From the NCBI GenBank assembly GCA_039995105.1, contig CP146203.1, positions 2,542,001 through 2,606,000 of the forward strand: 64,000 nucleotides of DNA. Reading direction: 5' to 3'. This document shows positions 1-8,835 of the stretch, piece by piece (the stretch's first letter is position 1; each line of letters starts with the position of its first letter). The position numbers were made by a program, and so were the translations under genes. Origin of the DNA: Jonesiaceae bacterium BS-20. GTDB taxonomy: Bacteria > Actinomycetota > Actinomycetes > Actinomycetales > Cellulomonadaceae. The notes beneath the pieces are model-generated. The model did no database searches and had not been told where the DNA came from. It saw only the letters and a program-made list of their open reading frames with translations.

Positions 1-1023
1 GGTTCTACGTTCAAAGTCTTTGTGCTGGCCGAGTGGCTGAAGAAGGGGCACACCCTCAATGAAACCGTCGACGCCACCAAGCGAACCTGGCGACAGAACT
101 CATTTAACTCAAGTTGCGCAAGTTTTTCACGCAATTCAACTTACGCTCCTGGTAACTCCGACGGTTTAGGTACCGGACGCCGCTCAGCTCTGCAGGCCAC
201 CGCTACCTCCATTAACACCGCATACGTAGCGATGCTGTCCGAGTTGGATCTGTGCAATGTAGCTGACACCGCCCTTGCGGTGGGCTTTAAGCCTTCAGTC
301 ACAGTTACCGATCCTGACGTCGTCATACGTAATGGCATCAAGATCATCCCTTCCATGGTGCTCGGCTCCCAAGAAACAGCTCCGTTGGATATGGCCAACG
401 CCTACGCCACCTTTGCCGCCGGCGGCGTGCACTGCAACCCAATCGCGATCACCAAGGTAACTAGCCGCGAAGGTGAGGAACTGCCGGTTCCGCAAGCCAA
501 CTGCCAGCAGGTCATTGATACCCCTACGGCAAATGCCGTCACCTACGCGCTGACCAAGGTCGTTTCTGGATCTGGTGGAGCACCAAACGCGCGCCTTGCC
601 GGTGGCCGCCCCGCGGCAGGTAAGACCGGAACCACGAACGATAACATCGCTGCTTGGTTTGTTGGTTACACTCCTCAGTTGTCAACCGCGATCTGGATGG
701 GTAACCCAGAAGGCAACAAAACTAAAATGGTCAATGTGACCATCAACGGTAAGTACTACCGCCGTGTTTACGGTTCCTCGGTTGCCGCCCCCATGTGGAA
801 GAAATTCATGGATGGCGCACTGAAGGACGAGCCTAAAACCGGGTTCCCCAAGATCAGCTCCGACAAATTGGGCCGCGTAGAGGTGCCTAAGCCTGATCCT
901 GCCAAGGAAGACGACAAGAAGTCCTCCAGCAACAGCAAGGATAAGAAGTCCTCTAGCAAGGACAAGAAGTCAGAGTCTAAGTCAGACAAGAAGCCTGCTA
1001 AAGACGACAAGAAGGACGACTAG
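1..1023 (+). CDS. Class A penicillin-binding protein, C-terminal transpeptidase part (5' end outside window)
   Basis: The reading frame is open from base 1, so the gene begins upstream. The catalytic serine motif STFK is at the very start (bases 4-15), the SIN motif (SxN) follows about 70 residues into the window, and the KTGT box is at 622-633, all in the order of a penicillin-binding transpeptidase domain. In class A PBPs this domain cross-links peptidoglycan outside the membrane after glycosyl transfer; the glycosyltransferase half would lie upstream. The C-terminal tail is a low-complexity Lys/Ser/Asp region, common in actinobacterial PonA-like proteins. The stop codon directly abuts the GTG start of the next gene, suggesting one transcript. 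Class A rather than class B is inferred from the AAGKTGTT context and the tail. Confidence 0.9.
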   Translation, partial: GSTFKVFVLAEWLKKGHTLNETVDATKRTWRQNSFNSSCASFSRNSTYAPGNSDGLGTGRRSALQATATSINTAYVAMLSELDLCNVADTALAVGFKPSVTVTDPDVVIRNGIKIIPSMVLGSQETAPLDMANAYATFAAGGVHCNPIAITKVTSREGEELPVPQANCQQVIDTPTANAVTYALTKVVSGSGGAPNARLAGGRPAAGKTGTTNDNIAAWFVGYTPQLSTAIWMGNPEGNKTKMVNVTINGKYYRRVYGSSVAAPMWKKFMDGALKDEPKTGFPKISSDKLGRVEVPKPDPAKEDDKKSSSNSKDKKSSSKDKKSESKSDKKPAKDDKKDD

Positions 1024-1965
1024 GTGATCTCACCTCGTGTCCTGACCAAGTTAGTCGCTCTTGGCGCCGTTGCCGGTGCCGGAGCACTGGCTTGGGCCAA
1101 TTATGAAACTCGGTTATACACCCTGCGTCGGTTTGAGGTGCCCGTTTTACCGGCGGGTCAACCCGACTTCAAGATCTTGCATATTTCCGACCTGCATCTA
1201 ACACCAAAGCAGGAAGACAAGATTGCTTGGGTCCGGGGACTTGCCGGGCTTGAGCCTGATTTTGTTATCAATACCGGCGACAACATGGCGCACCTACAGG
1301 TCATGCCAGCGCTCAAACTTGCGTTGGAGCCCCTCACGAGGTTCCCCGGAGCCTTTGTCATGGGTTCAAATGACTACTACTCCCCCAAGGGGAAGAACCC
1401 GGCTCGGTACCTATTACCTGACCCACGAGTTGGAAATGCCCCTCGTGTGATGGATCTGCCTTGGGAAGAGTTACGTGACTTTATGACCGGTCACGGCTGG
1501 TTAGATCTCACCAATGTACGCACGAGCGTCAATGTTAGCGGCCTCCCAATCGAATTCTCGGGTGTTGATGACCCTCACCTGGACCGCGATGACTATCCAG
1601 CGCCGGCACTGGAAGGGATCGCCCCTGACGACCCTCATGTCCTGCGCATTGGGGTCACACACGCACCCTATGTTCGGGTCCTTGATCAGATGCACCAGGA
1701 TAGTCGCGACCTCATCATCGCTGGTCACACTCATGGTGGTCAGCTTTGCATTCCAGGTTATGGCGCGTTGGTTACCAACTGCGACCTTGACCAGTCCCGC
1801 GCCAAGGGCCTCAACGGTTGGCCTGGGGCCCGCCCCGACGCCGGCGGCACAGATTCCACGTGGCTGCACGTTAGCGCCGGCCTAGGGACGTCTCCGTACG
1901 CTCCGGTTCGGTTTGCCTGCCGCCCTGAGGCAACTCTGCTTACCTTGACCGCACGTCAGGACTAA
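1024..1965 (+). CDS. Metallophosphoesterase, YkuE-like, membrane-anchored
   Basis: 313 residues. An N-terminal hydrophobic segment (about residues 8-25) is followed by the calcineurin-like metallophosphatase signature in order: ISDLHL (about residue 55), NTGDN (about 85), GSND (about 115) and the late GHTHGGQ (about 237). These are the di-metal ligands of the family. Such proteins adjacent to PBP genes are common in actinobacteria; the substrate is unknown. The start is a GTG immediately after the TAG of the PBP gene, consistent with translational coupling. A hairpin at 1977-2016 follows the stop. Confidence 0.88.
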   Translation: MISPRVLTKLVALGAVAGAGALAWANYETRLYTLRRFEVPVLPAGQPDFKILHISDLHLTPKQEDKIAWVRGLAGLEPDFVINTGDNMAHLQVMPALKLALEPLTRFPGAFVMGSNDYYSPKGKNPARYLLPDPRVGNAPRVMDLPWEELRDFMTGHGWLDLTNVRTSVNVSGLPIEFSGVDDPHLDRDDYPAPALEGIAPDDPHVLRIGVTHAPYVRVLDQMHQDSRDLIIAGHTHGGQLCIPGYGALVTNCDLDQSRAKGLNGWPGARPDAGGTDSTWLHVSAGLGTSPYAPVRFACRPEATLLTLTARQD

Positions 1966-1976
1966 GAAACATCTTT

Positions 1977-2016
1977 TGTGACCCAGCACCCAAGCCCGGG
2001 TGCGCCCTTGGTCACA
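1977..2016 (+). terminator. Hairpin after metallophosphoesterase gene
   Basis: Outer arms TGTGACC and GGTCACA enclose inner arms GCACCC and GGGTGC. It lies 11 bases after the stop codon. There is no strong T-run, so this may be a GC-type or Rho-assisted terminator. Confidence 0.5.
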
Positions 2017-2095
2017 TTGCTTCAATTTGGTAATTGGTAGCAGTTTTTATCCGCTATGCTTAACGAGTTGGAAAAACCCGCAAGGGTGAGAACAA

Positions 2096-2172
<77 letters not shown>

Positions 2173-2179
2173 AACCAAG

Positions 2180-2212
2180 AGATCCACTGCAAATGCAGTG
2201 GATCTTTTGTTT
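2180..2212 (+). terminator. Intrinsic terminator of tRNA-Pro copy 1
   Basis: Arms AGATCCACTGC and GCAGTGGATCT around an AAAT loop, then TTTGTTTT. It starts 8 nt after the CCA end and is the same hairpin as after copy 2. Confidence 0.9.
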
Positions 2213-2346
2213 TCCCTGCCGGCCCATCCCAGCCGAGGTTGGCATATCCACCCCGAGGTTGCCGGAAATTCTGCCAACATCGAGGGTAATACGCTAACCT
2301 CGATGCAGTAAATGAGAGTCACGTTGACTGTCACCGTCAACCGGAT

Positions 2347-2375
2347 TTGTATCTGCAGGTCTAGCGGAGTATGAT
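2347..2375 (+). promoter_or_regulatory. Candidate promoter of tRNA-Pro copy 2
   Basis: A TTGTAT (-35-like) at 2347-2352 and TATGAT (-10) at 2370-2375 are separated by 17 nt, and the -10 lies 23 nt before the mature tRNA 5' end. This is a pattern match only. Confidence 0.45.
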
Positions 2376-2398
2376 CTTCAATGGCCCACAAGGCCAAT

Positions 2399-2475
<77 letters not shown>

Positions 2476-2482
2476 AACCAAG

Positions 2483-2516
2483 AGATCCACTGCAAATGCA
2501 GTGGATCTTTTGCTTT
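2483..2516 (+). terminator. Intrinsic terminator of tRNA-Pro copy 2
   Basis: Same AGATCCACTGC/GCAGTGGATCT hairpin as copy 1, followed by TTTTGCTTT. Confidence 0.9.
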
Positions 2517-2561
2517 CCTACCCAACCCTCTAGCTCCTCGGTCTCCGAAACTTCTTCCCCC

Positions 2562-3101
2562 TCAATTGTCACGCGTTTTCTCCGCTGCCCTATTTGCCCA
2601 TTCGGAGATCCTTTGGTTCAACGGTTTACTTTTTCTAAGCAAGTCTGTCCGGGGATTCTGATTGAATTCATAATCGGGCAACCGCCGCTTGTCCCCCTTG
2701 AACACCAGGATGCAGTCGACCCGGTGCACATTCAATACTATGGCTTCGTTGAACGCCGCATAAAAAAGCTGGCACCCTTTCAATGCTGCCGCAGCAACAT
2801 TCTCCGGTGGCCCACCTAACTCGAGTTCGACGACCACACCGCTATTGGGCGCATCAATTGACTCGGCATTCGTGATGAGTCCATCTTGGATCAGGGTAAC
2901 TTGGTCAATCGCACCAAAATCCTGTACCTGCAAGCTCAACTGCACCAGGCTCATTTCCGGCTCAGCACCATCGACTGCACTACGCGCGGGCGCACCATGG
3001 GGGCCTCCAAGCCCCTGGAAGGCTATCCAGCCAACAACCAGCAACAACACAAATATGCTTGGCAGGACTATCCGTTGGAGCCGTTGGTTCACGATCATCA
3101 T
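2562..3101 (-). CDS. Hypothetical membrane-anchored protein
   Basis: 179 residues, not recognised. One hydrophobic segment at about residues 11-29 after a short basic N-terminus suggests a single N-terminal anchor with the rest outside. Two cysteines (in KGCQLF and VDCILVF, about 20 residues apart) could form a disulfide. Two adjacent ATG codons (3101, 3098) follow an AGAGG; the second has the better spacing. It is divergent from the DUF2975 gene at 3159. Function unknown. Confidence 0.6.
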   Translation of the reverse strand: MMIVNQRLQRIVLPSIFVLLLVVGWIAFQGLGGPHGAPARSAVDGAEPEMSLVQLSLQVQDFGAIDQVTLIQDGLITNAESIDAPNSGVVVELELGGPPENVAAAALKGCQLFYAAFNEAIVLNVHRVDCILVFKGDKRRLPDYEFNQNPRTDLLRKSKPLNQRISEWANRAAEKTRDN

Positions 3102-3138
3102 GTCCTCTTTCGTTGTCTTTCAACAACACTAGCCAAAC

Positions 3139-3155
3139 CTATTGATATTCGATAG
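3139..3155 (+). promoter_or_regulatory. Imperfect palindrome before the DUF2975 gene
   Basis: CTATTGATATTCGATAG lies just upstream of the GTG at 3159, with outer CTAT/ATAG arms matching. Small Xre regulators paired with DUF2975 genes are plausible binders, but this is only inference. Confidence 0.25.
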
Positions 3156-3158
3156 ATA

Positions 3159-3653
3159 GTGGTTGATAATCGTTACATGAACTCCGCAATAGCGACACTG
3201 ATTCGAGCCTTGCTCATTTTCCTTTTCGCTGGCTCCCTACTAATCCAATTCCTGCTGCCAAACGGCGCACATGAGATGGCTGGCGATATGACCGAGGTCC
3301 AGCACCTCATCTGGCCTTTTGCGATTATTGGGATCCTCGCAATCATCTGCTTCCAGGTAGTCCTTGGCACCATCTGGCACCTGTTGACGCTCACTGTCCA
3401 CGGATCCGTTTTCTCCGGGGCCTCTCTGCGCAGTGCGACAATCATTGTCATTGCGTGCGCCGCCGCAACGTTCTTGGCCAGCTACCCGTTCTTTCATATG
3501 ACGTTTGTGCTGCGCCTAGGCGGCCCAGGATTCGTTCTCGGCCTCATTGGGGTGGGCGCGGTAGGGACAACAATTACGTTGCTCATGCTTACCTTGCGCA
3601 CCATCCTCAAAGCTGCAACCAGCAACCGCCTCGAGCTAGACGAGGTCATCTGA
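3159..3653 (+). CDS. DUF2975 family membrane protein
   Basis: 164 residues with four hydrophobic segments (about residues 10-30, 48-72, 88-110 and 125-148), the usual layout of DUF2975 proteins. This family is typically followed by a tiny Cro/Xre regulator, and here the TGA overlaps the ATG of just such a gene. Either GTG 3159 or ATG 3177 could be the start; the latter would remove six residues. The role is unknown; the pair resembles membrane protein/repressor switches. Its partner regulator is interrupted (see 3653-3862). Confidence 0.75.
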   Translation: MVDNRYMNSAIATLIRALLIFLFAGSLLIQFLLPNGAHEMAGDMTEVQHLIWPFAIIGILAIICFQVVLGTIWHLLTLTVHGSVFSGASLRSATIIVIACAAATFLASYPFFHMTFVLRLGGPGFVLGLIGVGAVGTTITLLMLTLRTILKAATSNRLELDEVI

Positions 3654-3862
3654 TGGCCATCATCGTTGATATCGACGTCATGCTAGCCAAACGCAAAATG
3701 TCCGTTGGTGACTTTGCCGATGCCGTAGGCATCTCCCCAGCAAACATTGCGGTTCTCTAAAATGGTCGAGCAAAGGCGATTCGGTTCTCTACGCTCGATG
3801 CAATTTGCCGGGTTTTGGATTGCCAGCCGGCGGATATCTTGCGGCATGTGCCAAACGAGTAA
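3653..3862 (+). pseudogene. Small Xre/YozG-like HTH regulator interrupted by an in-frame TAA
   Basis: The frame opens with an ATG overlapping the DUF2975 stop and encodes a Cro-type helix-turn-helix start (MLAKRKMSVGDFADAVGISP, then ANIAVL). At 3758-3760 the codon is TAA. The same frame then continues without a gap as NGRAKAIRFSTLDAICRVL followed by DCQPADILRHVPNE, and stops at 3860-3862. Read through, this is a complete 69-residue regulator in which the interrupted position is normally Lys (AAA) in the VLKNGRAKAIR context of the family. A single A-to-T change explains it. As written only 35 residues are made, lacking the recognition part of the domain. A sequencing error cannot be excluded. 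Confidence 0.75.
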
Positions 3863-3984
3863 CCCCGTTGGCCCCCAAAAAGAACGCACATTGTTATAGA
3901 ACAATTACCGTTTGTCGGCTGTGTTCTGCCCTCCGGAACGGTTAGAATCCGTGGGTAAAGTTAATTTCAAGGAGAACAAATATT

Positions 3985-4500
3985 TTGAATATCAAACAGG
4001 CATTCGGCAAACTGGTCATTGCAACGGGTGCAGTCACCCTGACTATTGCTCTCAGTGGATGCTCCGCCTAAGACTCATTCATCCCAGCATCCAGCCCTGT
4101 GCGAGACGCCGATACCAACGAGATCACCGAAGCGCAGGATCGCGCGGATGTTTTTGAGATGCGCGTGGGTGATTGTTTGAAAACTTCAGCACTGGGCGAC
4201 GAAGTTGCATCGGTACCTGTAGTTCCATGCAGCGAAGAGCATGAAGACGAGATCTACTTCAGCTTTGAAATCCCGGATGGCGATTTCCCCGGTGACGCCG
4301 AGATCGATGCCGCCGCCGAGACAACTTGCACAAGGGAATTTTCTAACTTTGTAGGCACTGCCTACGAAGCCTCAACGCTCGACTGGAGCCCGTTCACCCC
4401 ATCAGCTGGTTCCTGGAGTGAAGGGGACCGTGAGGTCCTTTGCGTTGCATTCGACCCGGATGGCCTGACCACAGGCTCCCTGGCCGGCGCAGCCCGCTAA
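3985..4500 (+). pseudogene. Septum_form family lipoprotein interrupted by TAA right after the lipobox
   Basis: From TTG 3985, with RBS GGAGAA 8 nt upstream, the frame encodes a lipoprotein signal ending LSGCSA, then an in-frame TAA at 4069-4071. The same frame continues to the stop at 4498-4500 with a clear Septum_form-type domain: FEMRVGDCL, VPVVPCSEEHEDEIYFSFE, FPGDAEIDAAAETTC, and SWSEGDREVLCVAFD, with three family-typical cysteines. The family is secreted or lipid-anchored and actinobacterial, with poorly known function. As written, the signal peptide is separated from the mature domain. Translation could restart at GTG 4099 to give an unsecreted 133-residue product. This is the second TAA-broken gene within 320 bp. 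Confidence 0.75.
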
Positions 4501-4652
4501 CTGATAGGGCCCCTCACTGGGAGGGCTTTACCACTCACGGTGACACCAACTGCGCGGAGCTAACCAGTTTCTCTGCGAGGGCCGGCTCCCTTGATTGGTC
4601 TGTCCAGCAAAGCGAAGCCCTCTACGCAAATTCTAACGGTCGCCCAAACCAA

Positions 4653-4698
4653 GACCGGGCCCTGCCCCACTGGAAAACCAGCGGGGCAGGGCCCGGTC
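4653..4698. terminator. Bidirectional hairpin between Septum_form gene and DAHP synthase
   Basis: Perfect 16-nt arms, GACCGGGCCCTGCCCC and GGGGCAGGGCCCGGTC, with an inner CTGG/CCAG. It sits between two convergent genes. There is no long T-run on either strand. Confidence 0.65.
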
Positions 4699-4716
4699 AG
4701 TGTTGGACAAAAACGA

Positions 4717-5793
4717 TTAGCGGCTACGACGCTCGCGCACATCAGCGGCAAGTTCGCGCAGCAAGTCAGCGGTGGTGTCCCAGTCAATGCACTTGTCGGT
4801 CACCGACAGGCCATAGACCAAGCCGCTCGGAGCAGGCTTCTGGGCACCGGCCTCAATGAACGACTCGAGCATGACTCCGGCAATGTGCTTGTTACCGGAC
4901 GCGATCGACTCACCAATCTCCCGGACAACCTCCGCCTGGCGGACCTCGGATTTACCGGAGTTGCCGTGTGAGGCATCGACAATCAAGCGAGGTTGTAAAC
5001 CGGAAGCTGCAATAACCTCGGTCGCCGCAACCACGGATTCAAAGTCGTAGTTGGGTCCACCGCGGCCACCGCGCAGGATCACGTGGCAGTCCGGGTTACC
5101 GGCGGTCGCCACCACTGAGGCGCGTCCCTGGGAATCAATGCCAAAGAAGGTGTGCTCTGCCGCTGCCGTCACGCAGCCGTCAACCGCGGCTTGGACGTCA
5201 CCGTCGGTCGCGTTCTTGAAGCCGATTGGCATGGACAGCCCGGACGCCATCTGGCGGTGGACCTGGCTCTCCGGGTTGCGGGCTCCAATAGCACCCCAGC
5301 TAACCGCGTCCGCAATGAACTGCGGGCTGGTTGGCTCAAGGAACTCGGTTGCGGCCGGCATTCCCTCGTCCAACACACCCAACAGCACCTCGCGTGCGGT
5401 GCGCAAACCGCGCTGCACGTCAAAGGAGTCATCCATTCCCGGGTCGTTGATCAGGCCCTTCCAACCGAGCGTGGTCCGCGGCTTTTCAAAGTACACGCGC
5501 ATGACCACAACCAGATCATCCTTGAGCTCCTCAGCAACGGCCTTCAGGCGCTTTGCGTAGTCGAGAGCCGCGGCCGGGTCATGGATTGAGCATGGACCCA
5601 CAATGGCCAGCAAGCGCGAATCTTCACCGTTGAGCACGGCACGCACTTCTTCGCGGCTGCTTGCTACAAGCTGGGCACTGGCGTCTGACAGCGGCAACTG
5701 GGCCAGCATGTCGGCAGGAGTTGGCAGCGGGTCGAGGGCCCTTATCCGCAGGTCCGCCGTCGATGGCGCTGCAAGGGATGGATCTACAGTCAT
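4717..5793 (-). CDS. aroG: 3-deoxy-7-phosphoheptulonate (DAHP) synthase, class I
   Basis: 358 residues, the usual length for the AroF/G/H (class I alpha) family, which condenses phosphoenolpyruvate and erythrose-4-phosphate in the first step of the shikimate pathway. Family signatures seen are VGPCSIHD (about residue 67), MRVYFEKPRTT, KGLINDP, RNPESQVHRQMASGLSMPIGF, ILRGG, and VDASHGNSGK near residue 270. The ATG at 5793 follows a GGAGC RBS. A 21-residue aromatic leader peptide and alternative hairpins lie 160-230 nt upstream (5858-6018), suggesting control by aromatic amino-acid supply. The aroG symbol is by family; the isozyme type cannot be told. Confidence 0.93.
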   Translation of the reverse strand: MTVDPSLAAPSTADLRIRALDPLPTPADMLAQLPLSDASAQLVASSREEVRAVLNGEDSRLLAIVGPCSIHDPAAALDYAKRLKAVAEELKDDLVVVMRVYFEKPRTTLGWKGLINDPGMDDSFDVQRGLRTAREVLLGVLDEGMPAATEFLEPTSPQFIADAVSWGAIGARNPESQVHRQMASGLSMPIGFKNATDGDVQAAVDGCVTAAAEHTFFGIDSQGRASVVATAGNPDCHVILRGGRGGPNYDFESVVAATEVIAASGLQPRLIVDASHGNSGKSEVRQAEVVREIGESIASGNKHIAGVMLESFIEAGAQKPAPSGLVYGLSVTDKCIDWDTTADLLRELAADVRERRSR

Positions 5794-5857
5794 GGTTTTG
5801 CTCCGAGTTACTTAAGTGATGAGTGTCGGAGCCACAATCCTGCTCAGTTACCGGAGC

Positions 5858-5884
5858 GGCCCCGTCAAGGAATGACGAAGGGCC
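5858..5884 (-). promoter_or_regulatory. Leader hairpin B (terminator-like) before DAHP synthase
   Basis: On the minus strand GGCCC-TT-CGTCA pairs with TGACG-GGGCC around a 5-nt loop. There is no T-run. Three bases (5882-5884) are shared with hairpin A, so the two cannot form fully together. It is a candidate attenuating structure. Confidence 0.45.
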
Positions 5885-5924
5885 AAGACTTTCTCACCGT
5901 CAAACTTTTGGTGAGCGTCCTAGC
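5882..5924 (-). promoter_or_regulatory. Leader hairpin A (anti-terminator-like) before DAHP synthase
   Basis: On the minus strand GCTAGGAC-GCTCACC pairs with GGTGAG-AAA-GTCTTGGC (8 pairs including G-T wobbles, then 6). It lies about 30 nt after the leader peptide stop and overlaps hairpin B. Confidence 0.45.
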
Positions 5925-5952
5925 CCTGTGCTGGCTCCGGGTGGAAAATTGG

Positions 5953-6018
5953 TCAGGCGGTTACCTGCATGGCTCCACCAAGAGCCTGCATAAAGCGCCA
6001 ATACCAACGTCCGGTCAT
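5953..6018 (-). CDS. Candidate aromatic leader peptide of DAHP synthase
   Basis: A 21-codon ORF reads MTGRWYWRFMQAL, then GGAMQVTA and a TGA, with an AGG about 9 nt before the ATG. Residues 5-9 are WYWRF: two Trp, one Tyr and one Phe in five codons, an extreme enrichment in aromatic residues directly upstream of the gene committing carbon to aromatic amino acids. This matches the logic of ribosome-mediated attenuation known for trp and phe operons. Downstream lie two overlapping hairpins (5882-5924 and 5858-5884). No protein function is implied; its translation rate would be the signal. Confidence 0.65.
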   Translation of the reverse strand: MTGRWYWRFMQALGGAMQVTA

Positions 6019-6102
6019 GTAAAAGAACCTAACACTAGAACTTGTGTTTTTCAAAATCGGACCCTCACGGGTCCTGCCGTGCGGATGGTTTGGTCCAAAA
6101 CT

Positions 6103-6156
6103 TTTCCCGATGCCCAACCCGGCCGGGCGGACCGGCTCAGGTTGGGCATCGGGAAA
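6103..6156 (-). terminator. Terminator of asd
   Basis: 16-nt arms TTTCCCGATGCCCAAC (6103-6118) and GTTGGGCATCGGGAAA (6141-6156) enclose a GC-rich loop. It lies 20 nt beyond the asd stop on the minus strand. The GGCATCG-type core recurs at other hairpins in the window. Confidence 0.75.
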
Positions 6157-6175
6157 TTTGTTGCTTTAGAAAATA

Positions 6176-7315
<1,140 letters not shown>

Positions 7316-7333
7316 TTATCTAATCCTTGCGTC

Positions 7334-7852
7334 TTAACGGCCGGTTCCGGAATACACAACTGCTTCGCCTTCAGCATCAAGGCCAAATGCCTTGTGAACG
7401 GCGCGCACTGCTTCATTCAGGGAATCCTGGCGGGTTACCACCGAGATGCGAATCTCAGAGGTGGTGATCATTTCGATGTTGATTCCGGCGTCCCGCAGAG
7501 CACCAAACAGGCGTGCAGAGACTCCGGGGCTGGACTTCATACCGGCACCGATCAACGAAAGCTTGCCAACTTGGTCGTCATACTGGAGCGAACCAAAACC
7601 AATTTCACCCTGGACTGCCTTGAGCGCTGCGGTTGCGACCGGGCCATCGGACTCCGGCAGGGTGAACGAGATGTCCGTTAGACCAGTTGCGGCCACGGAA
7701 ACGTTTTGAACAATCATGTCGATGTTGGCACCGGAAGTAGCAACTACCTCAAAAATACGTGCCGCGGTTCCGGGGACGTCAGGAACTCCGACGATCGTGA
7801 TTTTAGCTTCTGAGCGGTCGTGTGCAACGCCCGTGATAATTGGATCTTCCAT
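7334..7852 (-). CDS. Internal-start product of lysC: aspartate kinase beta (regulatory) subunit
   Basis: In frame inside lysC, the ATG at 7852 (Met257) is preceded by AAGGATGAGG, a good ribosome-binding site at 3-8 nt. The product would be 172 residues, starting [10 protein letters not shown] and consisting of the two ACT domains. Alpha2-beta2 aspartokinases made from overlapping frames are established in Corynebacterium glutamicum and Bacillus; the equivalent position and RBS suggest the same here. Confidence 0.55.
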   Translation of the reverse strand: MEDPIITGVAHDRSEAKITIVGVPDVPGTAARIFEVVATSGANIDMIVQNVSVAATGLTDISFTLPESDGPVATAALKAVQGEIGFGSLQYDDQVGKLSLIGAGMKSSPGVSARLFGALRDAGINIEMITTSEIRISVVTRQDSLNEAVRAVHKAFGLDAEGEAVVYSGTGR

Positions 7853-8620
7853 AGCCTCATCCTTTGAGCCTTCTGCGCTGGGCGCAGGAACGTTTGTAAC
7901 AAGTGTGCCGGTGCCGCTCGTGTAGGAGGAGCGCACGTGAATGGGAACGTTGTAGCGGCGCCCAAACTCAACGCAGCGCAACATCAGGATCTTGGCGCCA
8001 CAGGCTGCCATCTCCAACATTTCCTCATAGGTAATGCGATCAACCTTGCGGGCGTGGGGAACAATACGGGGGTCAGCGGTGAATACGCCGTCCACATCCG
8101 TATAGATCTCGCACACGTCAGCGCCTAGGCCGGCCGCGAGCGCGACTGCGGTGGTGTCTGAACCACCACGGCCCAAGGTTGTCACGTCATTGACCGTCCG
8201 GGAAACACCTTGGAAACCGGCCACAATCGCGACGGTTCCCTTGTCTAGGGTTTCCCTAATCCGCACGGGGACCACGTCGACAATGTGGGCCTTACCGTAG
8301 ACGGCATCGGTAATCACACCGGCCTGCTGACCGGTGAATGACTTCGCTTTGACCCCGAGGTTGTTGATTGCCATGGCAAGCAGCGACATGGAAATACGCT
8401 CGCCAGCAGTGAGGAGAATATCCATCTCGCGCTGGGGTGGCATGGGGGTTACTTGATTGGCTAGGTCAATGAGTTCATCGGTGCTATCTCCCATTGCGGA
8501 GACCACAACCACCACGTCATTGCCTGCTCGTTTTGCTTCAGCTACGCGCTTTGCTACGCGTTTGATACTCTCGGCGTCTGAAACGGAAGATCCGCCGAAT
8601 TTTTGCACAATTAAGGCCAC
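7334..8620 (-). CDS. lysC: Aspartate kinase
   Basis: 428 residues. KFGGSSV at residues 7-13, LTAGERISM and the FTGQQAG segment mark the amino-acid kinase domain; two ACT regions fill the last ~165 residues ([11 protein letters not shown] and [14 protein letters not shown]). It phosphorylates aspartate, the entry to Lys/Thr/Met synthesis, and the ACT domains give feedback control. It is cotranscribed with asd downstream. An internal start at 7852 probably yields a separate regulatory subunit, as in corynebacterial lysC. Confidence 0.95.
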   Translation of the reverse strand: MALIVQKFGGSSVSDAESIKRVAKRVAEAKRAGNDVVVVVSAMGDSTDELIDLANQVTPMPPQREMDILLTAGERISMSLLAMAINNLGVKAKSFTGQQAGVITDAVYGKAHIVDVVPVRIRETLDKGTVAIVAGFQGVSRTVNDVTTLGRGGSDTTAVALAAGLGADVCEIYTDVDGVFTADPRIVPHARKVDRITYEEMLEMAACGAKILMLRCVEFGRRYNVPIHVRSSYTSGTGTLVTNVPAPSAEGSKDEAMEDPIITGVAHDRSEAKITIVGVPDVPGTAARIFEVVATSGANIDMIVQNVSVAATGLTDISFTLPESDGPVATAALKAVQGEIGFGSLQYDDQVGKLSLIGAGMKSSPGVSARLFGALRDAGINIEMITTSEIRISVVTRQDSLNEAVRAVHKAFGLDAEGEAVVYSGTGR

Positions 8621-8835
8621 TGTATTGCTCCATTACTTAGCTGGTCCCATCGATTTAAATGTCCACCAGTTACGTGTTCGAACACCTCATCTTAAAGGAA
8701 TCTGGGGCAGATAGATATGTTGTCTCAACTACACAGCCGGTTTTGACGTGCCTGCACCCTGCGGTGGTGCCGGACCCGCTCACATTCATACCGTGGGGTG
8801 ATTCCAAGAAAGCTCTCAGCAATTAGGCTGATTAC
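8621..8835. promoter_or_regulatory. Divergent region lysC / ABC transporter
   Basis: It holds the promoters of both divergent operons. The only distinct element seen is a perfect 12-bp palindrome, GTGTTCGAACAC, at 8674-8685, about 55 bp before the lysC start. It could be an operator; no regulator is identified. Confidence 0.3.

Noticed and set aside
3653-4500. TAA reassigned as a sense codon
   Set aside because: TAA ends many intact genes here (for example the metallophosphoesterase gene at 1963-1965), so the internal TAA codons are mutations or errors.
8674-8685. GTGTTCGAACAC as a LexA box upstream of lysC
   Set aside because: The half-sites are in the wrong order for GAAC-N4-GTTC; listed only as an unidentified palindrome.
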